Assembly (NCBI RefSeq): GCF_032460525.1
Contig: NZ_CP135963.1
Span: forward strand, 1,054,001-1,118,000
From: Geodermatophilus sp. DSM 44513
GTDB lineage: Bacteria; Actinomycetota; Actinomycetes; Mycobacteriales; Geodermatophilaceae
DNA length: 64,000 nucleotides
Direction: 5' to 3'
The position numbers and the translations under genes were made by a program. A model generated the notes under the pieces. It was not told the origin of the DNA. It saw only the letters and a program-made list of their open reading frames with translations, and ran no database searches. This document shows, in pieces, positions 61,121 to 64,000 of the stretch; position 1 is the stretch's first letter, and every line of letters starts with the position of its first letter.

Positions 61121-62449
61121 CTAGGGCAGCGGCTCCTTGGAGCCCTCGTAGGGCAGCTCTCGAACCGCGCCAACCGTCAAATGTCGGCATCGAATGCGCT
61201 CGTTGAGCCAGGACGTCGCCGCCGCGCTTCCAAGGTGTTCGGCCAACCGGTTGCAAGATGCCACACTACCGTCGTGCGGTGTTGCAACAATCAGGTGATT
61301 GTCTACGGCTACAGAAACGCTGCCGGTGACGACTACAGAGGCTGCTCGCGCGGATTCCGACGGTCGGCTAGTCCGTCGCACTAAAACGAACGGGGGCGCG
61401 TGCAGTCGGCCAGCGAAATGACGATAAAAGTTAGGCGTAGAGGTAACCCCGAGGCGGGGTAACCTTCGTGCGGTCGCATAGGGGACAAGTGGGCCAAGGT
61501 GCGGGTCCCGGTTGTCGACAACCGGCCCTACTGCAACGTGGAAAAAGTCGTCAACAACTCTCCCGATGTTCGGCTTCTCGCTAGCCGTCCCCGCCTCGGT
61601 GCGGCGAGCGACAAGAAGGTAAACGTCGACATCCGCATGTTCGTCGAATTGTCCCAACGACTTTTCGACTAGGATTTCGGCCCGCTGCAGCACTCCCTGC
61701 CGCCATCGGCGAGTGCGACTCCCGCTCCGCAAGACGTCCGGAAGTACAGCGACCAAGATGGAGCCGATGGCCATAGCATCAAGCGCGGAATCAACGAAAA
61801 CCGCAGCCCGAGAGACGAGACCCCCTCCCCAGCGGTAGCCCGCCGGCGCCGGCATGGAGCCGAAGGGCGGATTCATGACTATAGTTCCATCGAACGGCTG
61901 AAGAAGGGACAAGTTCGATATACCGTCCGCTAAACTTACGCGCGTGAATACGGCATCGGGAACCCCGCTGGCCTTGTCTGCCTTGCCGCCGGCTACGACG
62001 GAGTGGCCGGATGCGTAGCAGCGCTCATGGGCAAACAGCCAGAGTCGACGCCTAGCGGCATCCGCCAGCGGCGCGTGAATGTCCGTGCCAAGCAAGCTCT
62101 CGCCCCAAAGTCGCAGTGTCGGTTGAGGGGTTGCCACTGGCAGAGCTTGCGCGGCGGCCAGCAACAGATCGCCAGCCCCGCAGGCGGGGTCGAGGAAGGG
62201 CGCCTTGCCGTACGTCTCGATCGCGTCCGTGATGAGGTCCCTGATGGCCAGCCCCGTGAAGAAGGTGCCGCTGCCACGCCGAGTGCTTCGATCCACCAGC
62301 TGGCGAAGGGCGGCCGCAGGGCCGTCCGCCAGCGACTCCGCGATGCGGTGCCCGAGCTGATCGCTGTCCGGGTCGACCTGCCGGGCTTCCACTAAGTCGT
62401 CCAGAATCTCGACGTAGCTGCGGAAAGCGTCGAACGTCGTCTCGGGCAA
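61121..62449 (-). CDS. N6-adenine DNA methyltransferase
   Basis: A 442-residue methylase. SAM-binding motif I is FLDPACGAGDLLLAA (85-99) and the catalytic motif is NPPF (193-196); FFTGLAIRDLITDAI before motif I is the usual N-terminal docking helix, and the C-terminal half (about 280-440) should hold target recognition. The TTG at 62449 is chosen because GGAGGA lies eight bases upstream and it clears the divergent GHKL gene; the frame is open further up to 62659 but would overlap that gene. No restriction endonuclease or specificity gene is seen. The GC content is lower than in the chromosome genes. Confidence 0.83.
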   Translation of the reverse strand: MPETTFDAFRSYVEILDDLVEARQVDPDSDQLGHRIAESLADGPAAALRQLVDRSTRRGSGTFFTGLAIRDLITDAIETYGKAPFLDPACGAGDLLLAAAQALPVATPQPTLRLWGESLLGTDIHAPLADAARRRLWLFAHERCYASGHSVVAGGKADKASGVPDAVFTRVSLADGISNLSLLQPFDGTIVMNPPFGSMPAPAGYRWGGGLVSRAAVFVDSALDAMAIGSILVAVLPDVLRSGSRTRRWRQGVLQRAEILVEKSLGQFDEHADVDVYLLVARRTEAGTASEKPNIGRVVDDFFHVAVGPVVDNRDPHLGPLVPYATARRLPRLGVTSTPNFYRHFAGRLHAPPFVLVRRTSRPSESARAASVVVTGSVSVAVDNHLIVATPHDGSVASCNRLAEHLGSAAATSWLNERIRCRHLTVGAVRELPYEGSKEPLP

Positions 62450-62590
62450 GGATGCGTTCCTCCAAGGCGAAGGGTGCCTCGTGTGGGCTAGGGGGCCAGC
62501 ATTGAGGCCTCGCTCGGACCAGGCCAGCCTAGACTCCAAGCCTGACGGCCGGTCGCAGCGACGCGTCCGCATGGACCCGGTGAGGGACGC

Positions 62591-64000
62591 ATGTCGACAG
62601 AACACATCCGCTTCGCCCCGGACATCCTCCGACGTCTCGGGGAGGAGCTCGTCCCGCATGCTGACCTCGGCATACTCGAACTCGTTAGGAACGCATACGA
62701 CGCGGACGCCTCCTACTGCCGCATCAGCCTCGAGGCGGGGGGTGCCAAGGGATCGGCCGTCCTCGTGGCGGATGACGGTGACGGGATGTCGCCCGATGAC
62801 ATTCGCAATGGCTGGCTCCTCCTGGGCAAGTCAGGCAAGAGTGGCTCAAGGTTCTCAAGGGCGGGGCGGCAGAAGGTTGGCGAGAAAGGGCTTGGCCGTC
62901 TAGCGGCGCTCCGATTGGGCCATAGTGTAATTCTGGCGACCCGACCCCGGTTCGAGGGGGCTGGACTCGAGTATCGACTGCGGATCGACTGGGCGGACTT
63001 CGATGACGCAAAAACGGTCGAAGAGGTGCCGCTCAGCGCGGTTAGTAGTCGGACGGCGGAGTCGCCGGGGACAAATATACGCATTGAAGACCTGCGAGCA
63101 AACATGTCGACTCGAGACGTTGAGCGCCTAGCTCGGTCTCTTGTTCTGTTGATGGGTCCTTTCCCTGACTCGACGGACTTTCGTGTCACCCTTGCAGCGC
63201 CCGGTTTCGACGAGATGGAAAGGCTTGTGCGCGAGTCATACTTTACCGAGTATGATTACCTTGTCGCGGCCACCCTGGATGATGAAGGTCGGGCGTCGGC
63301 AACGCTGAAGGATTGGCGCGGAAACATTGTTGGACGCGCTGGCCACGAGCGCGTTGCGGATCGGCGATTGAAGCGTGACCCCACGTACGTCTACTCGGGC
63401 CCCCAGTCGCGATTTGAAATGTTCTTGTTCAACCTGAGCAAGGCGAACTTCGACGTGCGGCAGTCGTATCAGACCGTCGATGCTGTCAGGCAGTGGTTGA
63501 AAGTCGTAGGTGGAGTGCACCTTTTCCACCGAGGCCTCCGAGTGCATCCTTATGGCGATCCGGGCCATGACTGGCTCGACCTGAACCTGAGTAGGGTAAA
63601 AAATCCGGAATTGAGACCCGGCACTAATACGTCCGTCGGGCGAATTGTCGTTGAGCAGGACAGTGAGTCTCTTGTTCCGAAGACTGACCGCACCGGCTTC
63701 ATCGAAAATGAGACGTTCACTGCTTTGAGACTGTTCGCGCAGGACGTCCTAGATTGGGCCGCGGACGTTAGGTTGAAGCTGCGTGAGGCGGCCCGCCAGG
63801 ACGAGCGCACCGAAAGGGCAACGGACCTCGAAGTAGCGGCGCGCGAGGTCGAAGATGTTTTGAGTAAGCTGCCCTCGGATGTTCGTCCAGGAGTGCGCAA
63901 GGTCGTGTCGACCTATCAAAGCGCGGCTAAGAGTCAACTCAAGTCAGTGTCGGAGGACCTTGAGCTGTATCGATCCCTGGGTACTGTCGGCACGACGTCC
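62591..64000 (+). CDS. GHKL (MORC/HSP90-like) ATPase, cut by window end
   Basis: 470 codons are open to the window edge. The ATP-binding motifs of the GHKL fold are clear: N-box GILELVRNAYDADASYCRISL (Glu30, Asn34, Asp37), VADDGDGMSPDD (DxGxG, 61-66) and QKVGEKGLGRLAALRLG (97-110). The following S5-like segment and a coiled-coil (about 405-465, REAARQDERTERATDLEVAAREVEDVL) end in DLELYRSLGTVGTTS, a start seen before histidine-kinase HisKA domains, so a second kinase half may lie beyond. It diverges from the methyltransferase with 141 bp between the starts. Codon use is less GC-biased than in the chromosome. Confidence 0.82.
   Translation, partial: MSTEHIRFAPDILRRLGEELVPHADLGILELVRNAYDADASYCRISLEAGGAKGSAVLVADDGDGMSPDDIRNGWLLLGKSGKSGSRFSRAGRQKVGEKGLGRLAALRLGHSVILATRPRFEGAGLEYRLRIDWADFDDAKTVEEVPLSAVSSRTAESPGTNIRIEDLRANMSTRDVERLARSLVLLMGPFPDSTDFRVTLAAPGFDEMERLVRESYFTEYDYLVAATLDDEGRASATLKDWRGNIVGRAGHERVADRRLKRDPTYVYSGPQSRFEMFLFNLSKANFDVRQSYQTVDAVRQWLKVVGGVHLFHRGLRVHPYGDPGHDWLDLNLSRVKNPELRPGTNTSVGRIVVEQDSESLVPKTDRTGFIENETFTALRLFAQDVLDWAADVRLKLREAARQDERTERATDLEVAAREVEDVLSKLPSDVRPGVRKVVSTYQSAAKSQLKSVSEDLELYRSLGTVGTTS

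Larger units (their letters stand above)
53216..64000. mobile_element. genomic island integrated at tRNA-Ala (left part)
   Basis: From the tRNA-Ala 3' end the sequence holds an integrase and excisionase, a DUF433 relic, a second recombinase trio, an IS3 relic and a methyltransferase/GHKL pair. The attL core is likely the 3' half of the tRNA (about 53210-53236). The expected direct repeat of the tRNA end (attR) was not found before 64000, so the island continues past the window. Confidence 0.75.

Noticed and set aside
54463..64000. attR copy of the tRNA-Ala 3' end
   Set aside because: I looked for the CAGCTCCAC and GTTCGAGTCC segments downstream and found none in the window.

Overview
The window is chromosomal DNA from a very high-GC actinobacterium. 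Many GTG starts, chains of genes overlapping by four bases (ATGA or GTGA), a GlxA-type copper oxidase operon, an actinobacterial-type tmRNA tag and the gene set as a whole suggest Actinomycetota. Geodermatophilaceae (Blastococcus, Geodermatophilus, Modestobacter) is my best guess; this is inferred from gene content and style, not from a search.

Layout. 1-5.3 kb: tail of a PhoD-like phosphatase, an OsmC protein, a class A penicillin-binding protein, a lone flagellin, a decayed copy of the tadA 5' end and a small membrane protein. 5.3-9.9 kb: an 8-bp tandem repeat, then a compact Tad pilus operon (tadA, tadB, tadC, a pilin-like peptide, two TadE-like pseudopilins). 10.6-15.4 kb: a three-gene cell-surface glycan operon (CslA-like GT2 synthase, GlxA-like copper radical oxidase, GH6 lipoprotein). 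15.5-20.4 kb: patatin, CutA, a PAS-GGDEF-EAL c-di-GMP enzyme and release factor 2. 20.6-29.5 kb: ftsE-ftsX-smpB followed by two coupled runs of small metabolic enzymes. 29.7-31.5 kb: a Mg2+ channel (CorA) behind a possible attenuator leader, then ssrA (tmRNA) with a strong terminator. 31.6-44.1 kb: housekeeping and transport genes, including a K+ channel, GDPD, a FrnE-like oxidoreductase, MarR, TypA/BipA, an aldose epimerase and a TauE/SafE exporter preceded by a cysteine-rich leader peptide. 44.4-49.9 kb: an ECF sigma factor and a zf-HC2 protein diverge, and the latter leads into a copper-handling operon (CopC-CopD, YcnI, SCO1). 50-53.1 kb: a nucleotidyltransferase, a CDP-glycerol-type glycerophosphotransferase and an M23 peptidase, suggesting wall polymer assembly.

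From tRNA-Ala(GGC) at 53.16 kb to the window end the DNA is an integrated accessory island: integrase and excisionase next to the tRNA, a frameshifted DUF433 gene, a Cys-rich small protein, a tightly coupled trio (active tyrosine recombinase, HTH protein, zinc-ribbon protein resembling a recombinase without its nucleophile), a dead IS3-family element with recognisable terminal repeats, and at the far end a divergent pair of an N6-adenine DNA methyltransferase and a GHKL (MORC/HSP90-like) ATPase cut by the window edge. The last 3 kb are visibly less GC-rich. The trio and the methyltransferase/GHKL pair are the best candidates for poorly described systems. No CRISPR array and no rRNA were seen.
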